Shown here one piece after another: positions 1 to 8,693 of a DNA stretch of 50,321 nt. A model generated the notes under the pieces. That model searched no databases. It was not told where the DNA came from and worked only from the letters and a program-made list of their open reading frames with translations. Within the stretch, counting starts at the first letter, position 1, and the number at the start of each line of letters is the position of its first letter. Both the position numbers and the translations under genes were made by a program. Source of the stretch: JBKHDT01 sp049974825 (GTDB taxonomy: Bacteria > Pseudomonadota > Gammaproteobacteria > Halothiobacillales > Halothiobacillaceae); contig JBNGDJ010000004.1 of NCBI GenBank assembly GCA_049974825.1, forward strand, positions 1-50,321, read 5' to 3'.

Positions 1-369
1 GGCCGTTCCAGGTGNNNNNNNNNNNNNNNNNNNNNNNNNNNNNNNNNNNNNNNNNNNNNNNNNNNNNNNNNNNNNNNNNNNNNNNNNNNNNNNNNNNNNN
101 NNNNNNNNNNNNNNGTGCCGTTCCAGGTGGTGCCGTTCCAGGTGGTGCCGTTCCAGGTGGTGCCGTTCCAGGTGGTGCCGTTCCGGGTGGTGCCGTGCCG
201 GGTGGGGCCGTTCCGGGCGGGGCTGTTCCGGGCGGGGCTGTTCCGGGCGGTGCTGTGCCGGGTGGCGCGGTTCCGGGTGGCGCGGTTCCGGGTGGCGCGG
301 TTCCGGGTGGCGCGGCGCCGGGTGGTGCGGTTCCGGGTGGCGCGGCGCCGGGCGGGGCCCTGCCGGGTG
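1..369 (+). repeat. In-frame 15-bp minisatellite inside fliK
   Basis: Tandem 15-bp units of the type GTGCCGTTCCAGGTG encode the pentapeptide AVPGG. Seventeen units are readable after the N gap and part of one more before it. The units flanking the gap are identical, while units further downstream diverge (AAPGG, ALPGG), which suggests recent expansion near the gap. The unit is a multiple of three, so changes in copy number keep the frame. The true number of units is unknown because the assembly broke here and the array continues past the window start. Confidence 0.95.
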
Positions 370-1340
370 GTGCGCCCGCAGCCACAGGCCCAGTGCCCGG
401 ACAGGCTGCCCCAAGCGTCCCGCCCGGATTGCTGGCCACCGGGGGCGCCACGGCAGCCACGGCGCGGGCGGATCTTTTAACGGGCAGCACGGGTTCGGCA
501 GCGCCTGCTCAGACCGCTGCCGGCACTCAGGCGGCAACCCCCGCCCCTCAGGCAGCCACCACGGCACATCAAAGCGCCGTCTCCGCCGCCGTCAGTCAGG
601 CCATTGGAACACTGCCCAGCCCACCGGCACTAAGCAGCCTGCAGCAGTCCGGCATGCTTCAGGCGGCACTGGCCCAGTCCGGCCTGTTTGCCGAAGCCAA
701 CCTGGCGCGCGGCCGCGTGGACCCGGGCGATCTGAAAGTGCAACTGATGCGGGCGGTGGCCCGTCTGCGCAATCTGGACGCGGCACGCTCGCTGGAGCAG
801 GACGAGAAATCAGGCCGGCGGGACTCTGCACAGACCGACCGGCGTGGGGCGGCCCCTCAGGGTGGCCCGACAGGGTCGCTTCTGGACGCTGCGTTGGCGC
901 ATGTCGGCAGCAACCAGATCCGCACGGCCATGCAGCAGTTGCAGGGGCAGGCCTACTGGCTGGCGGAGATTCCCTTTACCCACCAAGAGCAGACTCGCAG
1001 TCTGCGCCTGGCCATCGAAGGTGAGGAAGAGCCAGTCGAAGGGGACGACGAGCGGCGCTGGCGGGTTGATTTCATGTTCGATCTGCCGGGGCTTGGCCCG
1101 ATCTTCGTCAACCTGACGCTCAAGGACAAGCGGCTGGATACACGCCTTTTCATTGATCAGCAAAGCACGCGCGAGCTGGCCGAATCCATGTTGCCGACAC
1201 TTGATCGCCAGCTTGAGGATGCCGGCTTTGAGACGGGTCACATGAACGTTCTGCCCGGACCACCACCGGAGAGTTTCGTGCAGCGCCTTTCGGCCAGCGC
1301 CTCCCTGGAAGGTGACGAGGGCCTCTCGGTACACGCATGA
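1..1340 (+). CDS. fliK: Flagellar hook-length control protein FliK-type, 5'-truncated by window
   Basis: The readable C-terminal part, about 110 residues before the end, has the FliK C-terminal (Flg_hook) pattern: a run on suppressing surface residues, FDLPGLGPIFVNLTL, then RLFIDQQSTRELAES and a PTLDRQLEDAGF helix. In FliK this domain contacts FlhB and switches export from hook to filament substrates. Upstream is a low-complexity Ala/Pro/Gly region with AVPGG repeats, where the ruler/linker of FliK normally lies. The start is outside the window and a 100-N gap interrupts the gene, so true length is unknown. The stop overlaps the fhlB start (ATGA), so the two are cotranscribed. Some gammaproteobacteria carry two FliK-like genes; whether this is the main one cannot be told. 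Confidence 0.85.
   Translation, partial: PFQVXXXXXXXXXXXXXXXXXXXXXXXXXXXXXXXXXXAVPGGAVPGGAVPGGAVPGGAVPGGAVPGGAVPGGAVPGGAVPGGAVPGGAVPGGAVPGGAVPGGAAPGGAVPGGAAPGGALPGGAPAATGPVPGQAAPSVPPGLLATGGATAATARADLLTGSTGSAAPAQTAAGTQAATPAPQAATTAHQSAVSAAVSQAIGTLPSPPALSSLQQSGMLQAALAQSGLFAEANLARGRVDPGDLKVQLMRAVARLRNLDAARSLEQDEKSGRRDSAQTDRRGAAPQGGPTGSLLDAALAHVGSNQIRTAMQQLQGQAYWLAEIPFTHQEQTRSLRLAIEGEEEPVEGDDERRWRVDFMFDLPGLGPIFVNLTLKDKRLDTRLFIDQQSTRELAESMLPTLDRQLEDAGFETGHMNVLPGPPPESFVQRLSASASLEGDEGLSVHA
15..114. other. Assembly gap (100 N) inside the minisatellite
   Basis: Exactly 100 N, the usual placeholder for a gap of unknown length. Both flanks carry the same 15-bp repeat unit, so the gap is best explained by collapse of a longer tandem array. 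Confidence 0.97.
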
Positions 1341-1660
1341 GCGCGCAAGACGACAGGACAGAGAAGCCGGGGGTCGCCGTCGCCCTGTCCTATGACGGCG
1401 AGGGTGTTCCCAAGGTCGTGGCCCGCGGCAAGGGCCTGGTTGCAGAGGAGCTGGTTTCACTGGCCCGGGAGCACGATGTCCCGCTGCACGAAGACCCGGA
1501 ACTCAGCGCCGCCCTGGCACAAATTGAGCTTGGTCAGGAAATCCCGCCGCAGCTTTACCAAGCCGTTGCCGAGGTGCTGAGCTTTGCGCTTTTTGTTTCG
1601 GGCAAGCACGAGGAGATCCTGAAACGCGTTCAGGCCAAGCGGCAGGACAGGCAGGAATAA
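1337..1660 (+). CDS. fhlB: FlhB C-terminal-domain homologue (FhlB/FlhX type)
   Basis: 107 residues matching only the cytoplasmic C-terminal domain of the FlhB/YscU export-switch family: VAVALSYDGEGVPKVVARG, then VPLHEDPELSAAL and IPPQLYQAVAEVLSF. It has no membrane segments and lacks the autocleavage NPTH motif; that position reads ALSYDG context instead. Such stand-alone homologues can support or partly replace FlhB's C-terminal domain in substrate switching. It starts on an ATGA overlap with fliK, which fits because FliK and FlhB-C interact. A full FlhB is encoded at 14313-15476, so this is an extra copy of the domain, not a replacement. Confidence 0.85.
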   Translation: MSAQDDRTEKPGVAVALSYDGEGVPKVVARGKGLVAEELVSLAREHDVPLHEDPELSAALAQIELGQEIPPQLYQAVAEVLSFALFVSGKHEEILKRVQAKRQDRQE

Positions 1661-1700
1661 CCGGACTGTCATCCCGGAAGACGCGCCCGTCAAATCGGAC

Positions 1701-2168
1701 TCAACCGTCGAGAAGGCGCTCGCGAGCATCGGAATCCAGAGAACCACCCCCCTCGCGGTGCATGCGCACGAGCAAGGCGGCCTCGACCTCGGGAATTCCG
1801 TAGTTTTCTACCAATTCACGGACGGATACCCGGCCCTGAGAGGCCAGGCGAATGGCGTGGGCGTAGGCCCCGTCGTTGTCGGAAAGTCGGGCAGCCAGCT
1901 CGTCAAGCCGGGCTCCGAATCGCTCCTGCCCGGCACGCAGACCGCCCTGCGCCTTTTCGACGGCCTGGATGTGCTCTCCGAGCCCGACCAGGGCCGACTC
2001 GATGGCGCGTTGATCAGTCTGCAGGGTATCTAGCTGCCCCTGATACCACCGCTGGCCGGAGGCCAGGCTGCGCTGGTCGCGGAGCAACTTCATCACCACG
2101 GCGAACAGGAGCAGCACAAGCAGCGCCAGGCCGCCCAGCACCGCCCACAGCCAGATCTGGACGTCCAT
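1701..2168 (-). CDS. DUF2802 membrane-anchored coiled-coil protein
   Basis: 155 residues: an N-terminal transmembrane helix (about residues 5-28, WLWAVLGGLALLVLLLFAVV), a predicted coiled coil (about 35-95, rich in Q/E/L heptads) and a C-terminal part with VRELVENYGIPEVEAALLVRMH, which looks like a small helix-turn-helix and is typical of DUF2802 proteins at the end of flagellar/chemotaxis operons. Function is unknown. Its ATG overlaps the cheW stop (TGATG), so it is translationally coupled to cheW. It converges on fhlB with about 40 bp between stops. Confidence 0.75.
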   Translation of the reverse strand: MDVQIWLWAVLGGLALLVLLLFAVVMKLLRDQRSLASGQRWYQGQLDTLQTDQRAIESALVGLGEHIQAVEKAQGGLRAGQERFGARLDELAARLSDNDGAYAHAIRLASQGRVSVRELVENYGIPEVEAALLVRMHREGGGSLDSDARERLLDG

Positions 2169-2665
2169 CAGCCGCCTTTCGCGATTTCCATCAATCCGTT
2201 GAAATCGACGAGAATGACGAGTTTTTCCGGCAGGCTGACCACGCCGAGAATATGGCGGGAATTTTCTTCCGATGAGACCGCCGGCGCATTGTTGACGGTT
2301 TCTTCCGGCAACTCGATCACCTCGGCCACGCTGTCGACCACCACGCCGACGACCTCCTCGTTTTCCAGCTCCACCACGACCACCCGGCTGCTCTCGTCCA
2401 TGGGCTTCTCGGGCAGATTGAAGAACAGGCGCGCATCGACCACTGTCACGACATTGCCACGCAGGTTGATGATGCCGATCACCGCCATTGGTGCCCCCGG
2501 CACCGGCGTAATCTCGGCATTGCGCAGCACTTCCTGCACTTCGAGGACGTTCACGGCGTAGACCTCATCCGCCACCGTGAACGTCACCCACTGGGTCATC
2601 GCGACCGGTGCCGAGCTCAGGGCCTCGTCGTAATCAAACTCGTCGTAATTGACCTTATCGTTCAT
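2168..2665 (-). CDS. cheW: Chemotaxis coupling protein CheW
   Basis: 165 residues with a complete CheW domain: QWVTFTVADEVYAVNVLEVQEVL, then VPGAPMAVIGIINLRGNVVTVVDAR and a closing HILGVVSLPEKLVILVDFNGLM. It couples chemoreceptors to CheA in the polar array. The start is set at the ATG at 2665, which has GAGGG a few bases upstream; an in-frame TTG two codons earlier is less likely. It has a short acidic N-terminal tail (DEFDYDEA). It follows parP after about 120 bp and overlaps the DUF2802 start. Confidence 0.95.
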   Translation of the reverse strand: MNDKVNYDEFDYDEALSSAPVAMTQWVTFTVADEVYAVNVLEVQEVLRNAEITPVPGAPMAVIGIINLRGNVVTVVDARLFFNLPEKPMDESSRVVVVELENEEVVGVVVDSVAEVIELPEETVNNAPAVSSEENSRHILGVVSLPEKLVILVDFNGLMEIAKGG

Positions 2666-2788
2666 CCTCAACCCTCGATCATGGTTGGATCGTTGTCATC
2701 GACACGGCGCGATTGCCATCGGATCCATCAGCCAAGAACGCGCCTGGCGACGGCCGAAATATCTCCTGTCCCCGATGGACTGCAGCCT

Positions 2789-3862
2789 TCACCCACGCAG
2801 CGACTGGCGCAACCCCTCGATGTCCAGCACCACCAACCGTTCGTGGCGTGCCACGCCGGCAAGCCAGGCCCGGCTGCGCGTGGCACCAGATCCGGTCCAC
2901 TGAAAACGTTCGGGCGTCAGGCGGCGCTCCACGGGCACAGAATCCAGGCGCACACCCCAGCGTCCACCGCCGAGCAGCGCGACCCGTCCTTCGGAAGTCG
3001 CCGGCGCATCACGCATGACCGTCCCCAGGTCCAGCACCGGAACCCGGCGACCCTGCCAGGCCACGGCCCCCGCCACCTGGGGCGGTGCGCCGCGCACTGG
3101 TGCCGGCAACTCGTCGGCAGCCAGCACGGTCTCCACCCGATCCACCGGCAGGGCGATCCAGAGCGGACCGGAGCGGCCGACCAGGTACGCCTGCCCTTCG
3201 GCATCGTCGGTCACCGGGCAGTCATCGGCAGGCTCGGCCGCTGACGGCTCGCCCTGCGCGGCAGCCAATTCCTCATCCGGCATGATCGCAGTGGCTTCAG
3301 CCGGTTCCTCCGCAATCAACTCGTCCTCTTCGAGGTCCTGCGCCTGTGTCGCGGCATCGACAGACTCCTCGACGGGCGCCGCTTCCGCGGGCGGCGTCAC
3401 CTCTTCCGCCAACTCCTCCTCGGACGCATCCAATGCCTGCTCGGGCGCTGCCTCGGGCTCCGCGAACTCCTCGCCAAAAAGCATGCCCTCGGGAAGTTCC
3501 TCGCAGGAATCCTCAACAGCAACCGCCTCGCCGGTCGCGGTCACGGCGGCGTGAGCTTCATCTTCCGCGCAGATCTCATCCAACTGGGCTGCATACTGCG
3601 GTTCTGTCACGGCTTCCTCGCCTGACATCTCGGCCGATACTTCGCCCTCTTCGGGATCTTCATCAACCGGCATGGCAGCTTCAATCGGCTCACCAGACAG
3701 GTCCGACTGCTCGTCCAAGACGGGCAGATCGTCATCAGCCGGGGGATGGACGAGCCGCAGGTGCGCTCCGGCCCCCTCGTCCTCGGCCAAAAGCCCGTCG
3801 AGATAGTCGAGGATGGCAGATTCCTGCTCGGCCAGCTCGTTGTGAACGGCTGTCTGACTCAT
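2789..3862 (-). CDS. parP: ParP-like protein: acidic linker plus CheW domain
   Basis: 357 residues. Roughly residues 30-215 are a strongly acidic, Ala/Glu-rich region likely to be disordered. The C-terminal ~135 residues form a CheW-like domain (GQAYLVGRSGPLWIALPVDRVETVL, then PQVAGAVAWQGRRVPVLDLG and ERLVVLDIEGLRQSL). In Vibrio, ParP joins the polar ParC ATPase to CheA and receptors through its CheW/AIF domain. The gene overlaps parC by ATGA and precedes cheW, matching the parC-parP-cheW order. The extreme acidity would fit a halophile but is also common in ParP linkers. Confidence 0.8.
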   Translation of the reverse strand: MSQTAVHNELAEQESAILDYLDGLLAEDEGAGAHLRLVHPPADDDLPVLDEQSDLSGEPIEAAMPVDEDPEEGEVSAEMSGEEAVTEPQYAAQLDEICAEDEAHAAVTATGEAVAVEDSCEELPEGMLFGEEFAEPEAAPEQALDASEEELAEEVTPPAEAAPVEESVDAATQAQDLEEDELIAEEPAEATAIMPDEELAAAQGEPSAAEPADDCPVTDDAEGQAYLVGRSGPLWIALPVDRVETVLAADELPAPVRGAPPQVAGAVAWQGRRVPVLDLGTVMRDAPATSEGRVALLGGGRWGVRLDSVPVERRLTPERFQWTGSGATRSRAWLAGVARHERLVVLDIEGLRQSLRG

Positions 3863-4665
3863 TGCGCACGCTCCTCCCGAAGGTTTCCGATCCCGGTCTC
3901 GGGTGGATCAAGATCGTCCAGAAAGCGGGCATAGGCCCGGGCGCCACGACTTTCCGGGACGAGCAGCGGGAGCGGTCGGCCCTTGCGACTGGCCTCGCGG
4001 AACTGGGTATCCACGGGAATCACGTCTGCCCAGACCTCGTCGTCGTAGCGGGCCCGCAGCTGGCGAAGGCTTTCCACCGACGCCCGGGTACGCTGGTCGT
4101 ACATGGTCGGCAGAATGCAGTACTCCAGTCGGCGCCTGCGTGAATGCTGGATCATCGACAGTGTGCGCATCATGCGCTCCAGCCCCTTGAGCGCGAGAAA
4201 CTCGGTCTGAACCGGAATGATCAGGTAACTGGCGGCCGCCAAGGCATTGACCATGGTGACGCCCAGGATGGGCGGGCAATCGATCAGCACGCAGTCGTAC
4301 TGCTTGCTCAGGCGATCGAAGGCCTTGCGCAGCACCAGCCCCATGCTCCCGCGCCCAGCAAGTTGCCGGTCCAGGGTCGCCAAGGCGGTGGATGCCGGCA
4401 TCAAGGCAATCCGCTCGTGAAAGGTCGGGTGAACCACGCGGGCCGGATCCATCACCTGGCCCTCGCCCGCGGCCTTGAACAGGCTGTAGACGCTGGCACC
4501 CGGCGCCTCCGGCTCCATGCCGAAGTAGGAGGTCATCGAGCCATGCGGGTCAATGTCGACAAGCAACACCCGCTGGCCCCGCTCCGCCAGCAGTCCGGCC
4601 AGCGATACCGTGGTCGTGGTCTTGCCGACCCCGCCCTTCTGATTCGCCACAGCCCAGATCTTCAT
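3859..4665 (-). CDS. parC: ParA-family ATPase ParC, chemotaxis array positioning
   Basis: 268 residues, a ParA/MinD-type ATPase with a deviant Walker A (KGGVGKTTTT, residues 10-19), Walker B-like VLLVDIDPHGS and CVLIDCPPILG. The start at 4665 gives the normal MKIWAVANQKGG N-terminus; an upstream in-frame extension reads as a shadow of cheB. It overlaps cheB and parP by ATGA. ParC proteins in this position recruit chemoreceptor arrays to the pole and help segregate them at division. No motCD genes lie between cheB and parC, unlike Pseudomonas. It is not a chromosome-partition ParA, since no parB is adjacent. Confidence 0.85.
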   Translation of the reverse strand: MKIWAVANQKGGVGKTTTTVSLAGLLAERGQRVLLVDIDPHGSMTSYFGMEPEAPGASVYSLFKAAGEGQVMDPARVVHPTFHERIALMPASTALATLDRQLAGRGSMGLVLRKAFDRLSKQYDCVLIDCPPILGVTMVNALAAASYLIIPVQTEFLALKGLERMMRTLSMIQHSRRRRLEYCILPTMYDQRTRASVESLRQLRARYDDEVWADVIPVDTQFREASRKGRPLPLLVPESRGARAYARFLDDLDPPETGIGNLREERAQ

Positions 4666-5738
4666 CGTACGCACCCCGCGATTGCATCGCCGATCTGCCC
4701 GAGCGGCAGCACCGCCTCGGAAAGACCGGCCTTCGCCACGGCCGCCGGCATGCCGTAGATTACACAACTGGCCTGATCCTGCGACCAGACGTGTCCGCCA
4801 CTGTCCCGGACCATCCGGGCACCCTGGGCGCCGTCATCCCCCATGCCGGTCAGCACCACCGCCAGGGTATCGGCGCCGTAGACCATGGCCGCCGAGGCGA
4901 AGGCGATCGAGACGCTGGGGCGATAGTGCTCATTGGCCACCGGCTCCCGCCGACGGAAGGCGCACTGCCCCTGGTGCCGCACCACCTCGCCGTGGATCCC
5001 GCCGGGGATCACGTAGGCATGCCCGGGCAGCAGCGGTTCACCGTCAATCGCCTCGCTGATCTTCAGCCCGGCCACTGCGTCAAGCCTCTGCGCAAACGGC
5101 CCCGTAAAGGCCGCCGGCATGTGCTGGGCAATCAGCACCGGCACGGGAAATCCGGCCGGGATCCGCTCGAGCACGACCTGCAATGCTGCCGGCCCCCCCG
5201 TGGACGATCCGATGACCACGATTCCACGTCTCGAAATCACCCCGCGCAGGTCGCCCGGCGCGGCGCCCGGGCCACGCTCGACCTTTCCGGCGGTCGGCGC
5301 AGCGGACGGAGACACCGGCGTCCGGGCCTTTTTCGGCACGCCCCGAACTGCCAGCGTCCTCAATCGAGCACGCAACAAGCGTGCCGACTGATGCAGCGTG
5401 CTTTTCGGATCGGTGGTGTCCTTCGGCCAGAAATCCACCGCGCCGGCGTCGAGCGCATCCAACGTGGCCTCCGCGCCGGCCTGCGTCAGCGCGGAAAGCA
5501 TGAGAATCGGGGTCGGCCTGGACTTCATGATCTCGCGGACCGCCGAGATCCCGTCCATGACCGGCATCTCCACGTCCATGGTGATCACGTCCGGCTCCAG
5601 GCGCGCCGCCTTTTCGACCGCCTCCCGCCCGTTGACCGCCTCCCCGATCACCTCGAGAAAACCGTCCGCCGTCAGCACTTCCTTGAGCGCCTTCCGGAAA
5701 AAGGCGGAATCATCGACGATCAGTACGCGCATCGCCAT
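4662..5738 (-). CDS. cheB: Protein-glutamate methylesterase/deamidase CheB
   Basis: 358 residues. An N-terminal receiver domain (RVLIVDDSAFFRKALKEVL, phospho-acceptor Asp about residue 55 in TMDVEMP) is linked to a C-terminal methylesterase with the catalytic Ser motif IGSSTGGPAAL, a His in IAQHMPAAFT and an Asp in TGMGDDGAQG. It removes methyl groups from receptors for adaptation after phosphorylation by CheA. An alternative start two codons downstream (5732) is possible. It follows cheA by 4 bp. Confidence 0.97.
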   Translation of the reverse strand: MAMRVLIVDDSAFFRKALKEVLTADGFLEVIGEAVNGREAVEKAARLEPDVITMDVEMPVMDGISAVREIMKSRPTPILMLSALTQAGAEATLDALDAGAVDFWPKDTTDPKSTLHQSARLLRARLRTLAVRGVPKKARTPVSPSAAPTAGKVERGPGAAPGDLRGVISRRGIVVIGSSTGGPAALQVVLERIPAGFPVPVLIAQHMPAAFTGPFAQRLDAVAGLKISEAIDGEPLLPGHAYVIPGGIHGEVVRHQGQCAFRRREPVANEHYRPSVSIAFASAAMVYGADTLAVVLTGMGDDGAQGARMVRDSGGHVWSQDQASCVIYGMPAAVAKAGLSEAVLPLGQIGDAIAGCVR

Positions 5739-5742
5739 GAGA

Positions 5743-7869
5743 TCAGGCCATCCTCAAGTCGCGACGGCCCAGGCCGCCGTACTGCCGAACCAGGCCAGCC
5801 AAATCCAGAATGAGCGCGATGTGCCCGTCGCCGGTGATGGTTGCGCCGGCAAAGCCGGAAACCCCGTGCAGGATCTCGCCCAGAGGCTTGATTACCACTT
5901 CTTCCTGTCCGATCACGCTGTCCACGACCAGGCCGATCAGCTGGGCGCCGACCTGGACCAGCACCACCTGCTCGGCCTTGCCCAGCGGCTGGACCTGCTC
6001 GCCGCGCAGCGCCAGCCACTGCTTGAGGTTGTACAGCGGAAGGGCCCGGTCACGGACGGTGATGGTGTGCTGCCCGTCGACGATATTGGTATCCATGCCG
6101 TCCATGTCGAAAATCTCGCTGACGACACCGAGCGGAAGCGCATACTTGCGCCCGCTGACCACCACCATCAGCGTCGGCAGAATCGCGAGCGTCAGCGGCA
6201 CCTTGATCACGATCCGCGTGCCGACCCCCAGCTCCGAGTCAATGCTGATTGTGCCGGACAGCTTGGAAATCGCGGTCTTGACCACGTCCATGCCGACGCC
6301 ACGACCAGAGATGTCGGAAATCTGATCCTTGGTCGAAAAGCCTGGCAGCAGGATGAGCTCGTAGCACTCGTTCTCGGACAGGCGGGACGCCATGTCCTGA
6401 TCCATCAGCCCTTTCTCGACCACCTTGTGCCGCAGCTTCTCGGCGTCCATCCCCGAGCCATCGTCGTGGATCGAAAGCAGGATGTGGTCCCCCTCCTGGG
6501 CGGCGGAAAGCGTCACCGTGCCGCTGCGCGGCTTGCCGCTGGCCTCGCGCGCATCGGGCATCTCGATCCCGTGGTCCACGGAATTGCGCACCAGGTGCAC
6601 CAGCGGATCCGCCAGTGCCTCGACCAGGTTCTTGTCCAGGTCGGTATCCTCGCCTTCCATGACCAGATCCACTTCCTTGCCCAGCTGGCGCGCCACGTCG
6701 CGAACCACGCGAGGGAAGCGGCCAAACACCTTCTTGACCGGCTGCATGCGGGTCTTCATGACCGCTGCCTGCAGGTCGGAAGTCACCATGTCCAGGCTGG
6801 CGACTACCTGTGACACGTCTTCGCTCTCGAAGGTGCTCTTGAGCGTGTTCATCCGGTTTCGGACCAGCACCAGCTCCCCGACCATGTTCATGATGGCATC
6901 GAGACGCTCGGTATCGACCCGAACCGTGGTTTCCACCACGGGCGGCTGGGGCGCCTTGCCCCCAGCCGCCTTGCCACCGACCGGCACCACAGGCTTGCTG
7001 GCACTGGCCGCGGCAGGCTCCGGCTTGGGGGGCTCGGCGGGTTGCTCTTTGGCCGGCGATTCAGTCTTCGCCGGCGGCTCGGGTTCGGCGGCGGGCTGTT
7101 CGCCGCCCGCCTGGGTCGAAGGTCCCTTGCCCACTCCGTAAAGCTGATCGAGCACCTTCTCGAACTCGTCGTCCGTAATCAGTTCATCATCCCCGGACCC
7201 GCCCGTCGGTTCCTCCGCCTGAGCCTCCGGGGCCGGCACCTTGAACTGGCCCGGGCCATGAAGCTGGTCAAGCAGGGACTCGAACTCCTCGTCGGTAATC
7301 AGCTCGTCGTCTCCCGATCCCGACCTTTCCCCGGCCTCCTCGTCCTCGATGTCGGCAAGCATGGACGCGTACTCGGACTCTGCCTCATCCTCGGCGGACG
7401 CCGCCGGTTCAGAAGACTCCGCAGGCGCCTGAACCGGCTGCGCTTCCGGCTCGGGGGCAGGCGACGCCGCCGCGGGTGCCTCGGGGTGCTTGAGCGCCTC
7501 GATTTCATCCAGGAATGCCTGGGAGGTATGGTCAGGCAGGACCCCGCCCCGCAGCGAGGCAAACATGTCGTTGAGCACGTCGAGCACGCGCAGCATGACA
7601 TCCATCAGGTTGCTGTCGACGGCCCGCTCGCCATTGCGCAGCATGTTGAAGACGTCCTCCGCCCGGTGACAAACCTCCACCAGCGGATCGATCTCCAGAA
7701 ACCCTGCGCCACCCTTGATGGTGTGAAAACTTCGGAAGACGGCATTGAGCAGATCACGATCGTCCGGCGCCCGCTCCAGGTCGATGAGCTGACCGTTCAG
7801 ACCCTCAAGCAACTCCCCGGCTTCGATCAGGAAATCCTGCAAAAGCTCGTTGTTGGCATCAAACGCCAT
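5743..7869 (-). CDS. cheA: Chemotaxis histidine kinase CheA
   Basis: 708 residues. An N-terminal HPt domain has the phosphorylated His at about residue 49 (FRSFHTIKGGAGFL). A long acidic/proline linker (about 125-325) contains a tandem duplicated motif, GSGDDELITDEEFESLLDQL near 184-206 and a near-copy near 225-247. The dimerisation domain, the HATPase domain (N box HLVRNSVDHGIE, G box SGRGVGMDVVKTAI) and the C-terminal CheW-like regulatory domain follow. It phosphorylates CheY and CheB. A globular P2 domain is not evident; the duplicated linear motif may dock CheY (inference from its likeness to the FliM N-terminus). Confidence 0.97.
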   Translation of the reverse strand: MAFDANNELLQDFLIEAGELLEGLNGQLIDLERAPDDRDLLNAVFRSFHTIKGGAGFLEIDPLVEVCHRAEDVFNMLRNGERAVDSNLMDVMLRVLDVLNDMFASLRGGVLPDHTSQAFLDEIEALKHPEAPAAASPAPEPEAQPVQAPAESSEPAASAEDEAESEYASMLADIEDEEAGERSGSGDDELITDEEFESLLDQLHGPGQFKVPAPEAQAEEPTGGSGDDELITDDEFEKVLDQLYGVGKGPSTQAGGEQPAAEPEPPAKTESPAKEQPAEPPKPEPAAASASKPVVPVGGKAAGGKAPQPPVVETTVRVDTERLDAIMNMVGELVLVRNRMNTLKSTFESEDVSQVVASLDMVTSDLQAAVMKTRMQPVKKVFGRFPRVVRDVARQLGKEVDLVMEGEDTDLDKNLVEALADPLVHLVRNSVDHGIEMPDAREASGKPRSGTVTLSAAQEGDHILLSIHDDGSGMDAEKLRHKVVEKGLMDQDMASRLSENECYELILLPGFSTKDQISDISGRGVGMDVVKTAISKLSGTISIDSELGVGTRIVIKVPLTLAILPTLMVVVSGRKYALPLGVVSEIFDMDGMDTNIVDGQHTITVRDRALPLYNLKQWLALRGEQVQPLGKAEQVVLVQVGAQLIGLVVDSVIGQEEVVIKPLGEILHGVSGFAGATITGDGHIALILDLAGLVRQYGGLGRRDLRMA

Positions 7870-7931
7870 GTCACTTCCCCTTTACTGTGCCTTGCCGGAC
7901 GGTTCGCTGCCGCCCCGCGGTTCCGCTGCCG

Positions 7932-8693
7932 TCAAAAACCGAGACTGGCCAGCAAGTCATCCACGTCGTCCTGGTTCTTGACCACATCATCGGACTTGCC
8001 GGGGATTTGCGGCCCCTGTCCCCGGGTATTGGACGAGTCATCCGTCTCCTTTTTCTCCGCGGGCTCGTCAAGCTCCGCCACCTCGTCCTCACGCAGACTG
8101 GTGAGCCGGACCAGGCGGACCAGCTTTTCTTCAAGTTGCTCGAGCACCTCGGTGACGCGCATCAGCATCTGGCCCGAGAGATCTTGAAACTCCTGGGCCA
8201 TCATCACTTCGGTCAGCTGGCTGCGAAGCCGGTTTCCATCCTTCTGGATTGAATCGAGGTAGGTGTTGACCGGATCGACGATCTTGCGCAGATCCGCCTG
8301 GCCGTCGTTCTGGTCGACCACGTGCGCCAGCCGCTCGGTCAGCCGGCGCGAGCGCTCAACCAGGCGGTCAGCCACCGGCATACTGTCTTCCACGATGGCC
8401 AGGGTCCGGTTGGCAGCCTGGTCGGTCAGCGAGATGACGTAGCGCAGCCGCTCGCGGGCATCGGGCATCTCCGCCTCGGCCAGCCGGGTCAAACGGCTGT
8501 CGTTGGCAAAATCCATCAGGGCATCGTGCACTTCGCGGGTGATACGCCCCACTTCCTGGAACAGGGGGGTCCGCTCGGGCTCGAAAAGGGCCTCAAGGCA
8601 GGTTTCGGCATCTTCGTGGCGCTCGCTCTCAAGCGCCGAGACGAGGTCGCGAGCCAGTTCCAGGCGGCGGGCGTTCCGTTCTTGCGAATCCAT
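7932..8693 (-). CDS. cheZ: CheY-P phosphatase CheZ
   Basis: 253 residues, largely helical. The catalytic motif QEFQDLSGQMLMRV provides the Asp and Gln that attack CheY-P in characterised CheZ proteins, and the extreme C-terminus DDVDDLLASLGF is the CheY-binding helix. An acidic linker near residues 205-235 tethers it. It terminates the CheY signal at the flagellar motor or array. The start codon overlaps the cheY stop by one base, so it is coupled to cheY. Confidence 0.95.
   Translation of the reverse strand: MDSQERNARRLELARDLVSALESERHEDAETCLEALFEPERTPLFQEVGRITREVHDALMDFANDSRLTRLAEAEMPDARERLRYVISLTDQAANRTLAIVEDSMPVADRLVERSRRLTERLAHVVDQNDGQADLRKIVDPVNTYLDSIQKDGNRLRSQLTEVMMAQEFQDLSGQMLMRVTEVLEQLEEKLVRLVRLTSLREDEVAELDEPAEKKETDDSSNTRGQGPQIPGKSDDVVKNQDDVDDLLASLGF

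Noticed and set aside
1..369. CRISPR-like regular repeat spacing
   Set aside because: The units are directly adjacent 15-mers without spacers and encode a protein linker.
115..480. Second open frame through the minisatellite encoding PFQVV-type repeats
   Set aside because: Any frame of a 15-bp repeat without stops stays open; only the AVPGG frame runs into the FliK C-terminal domain.
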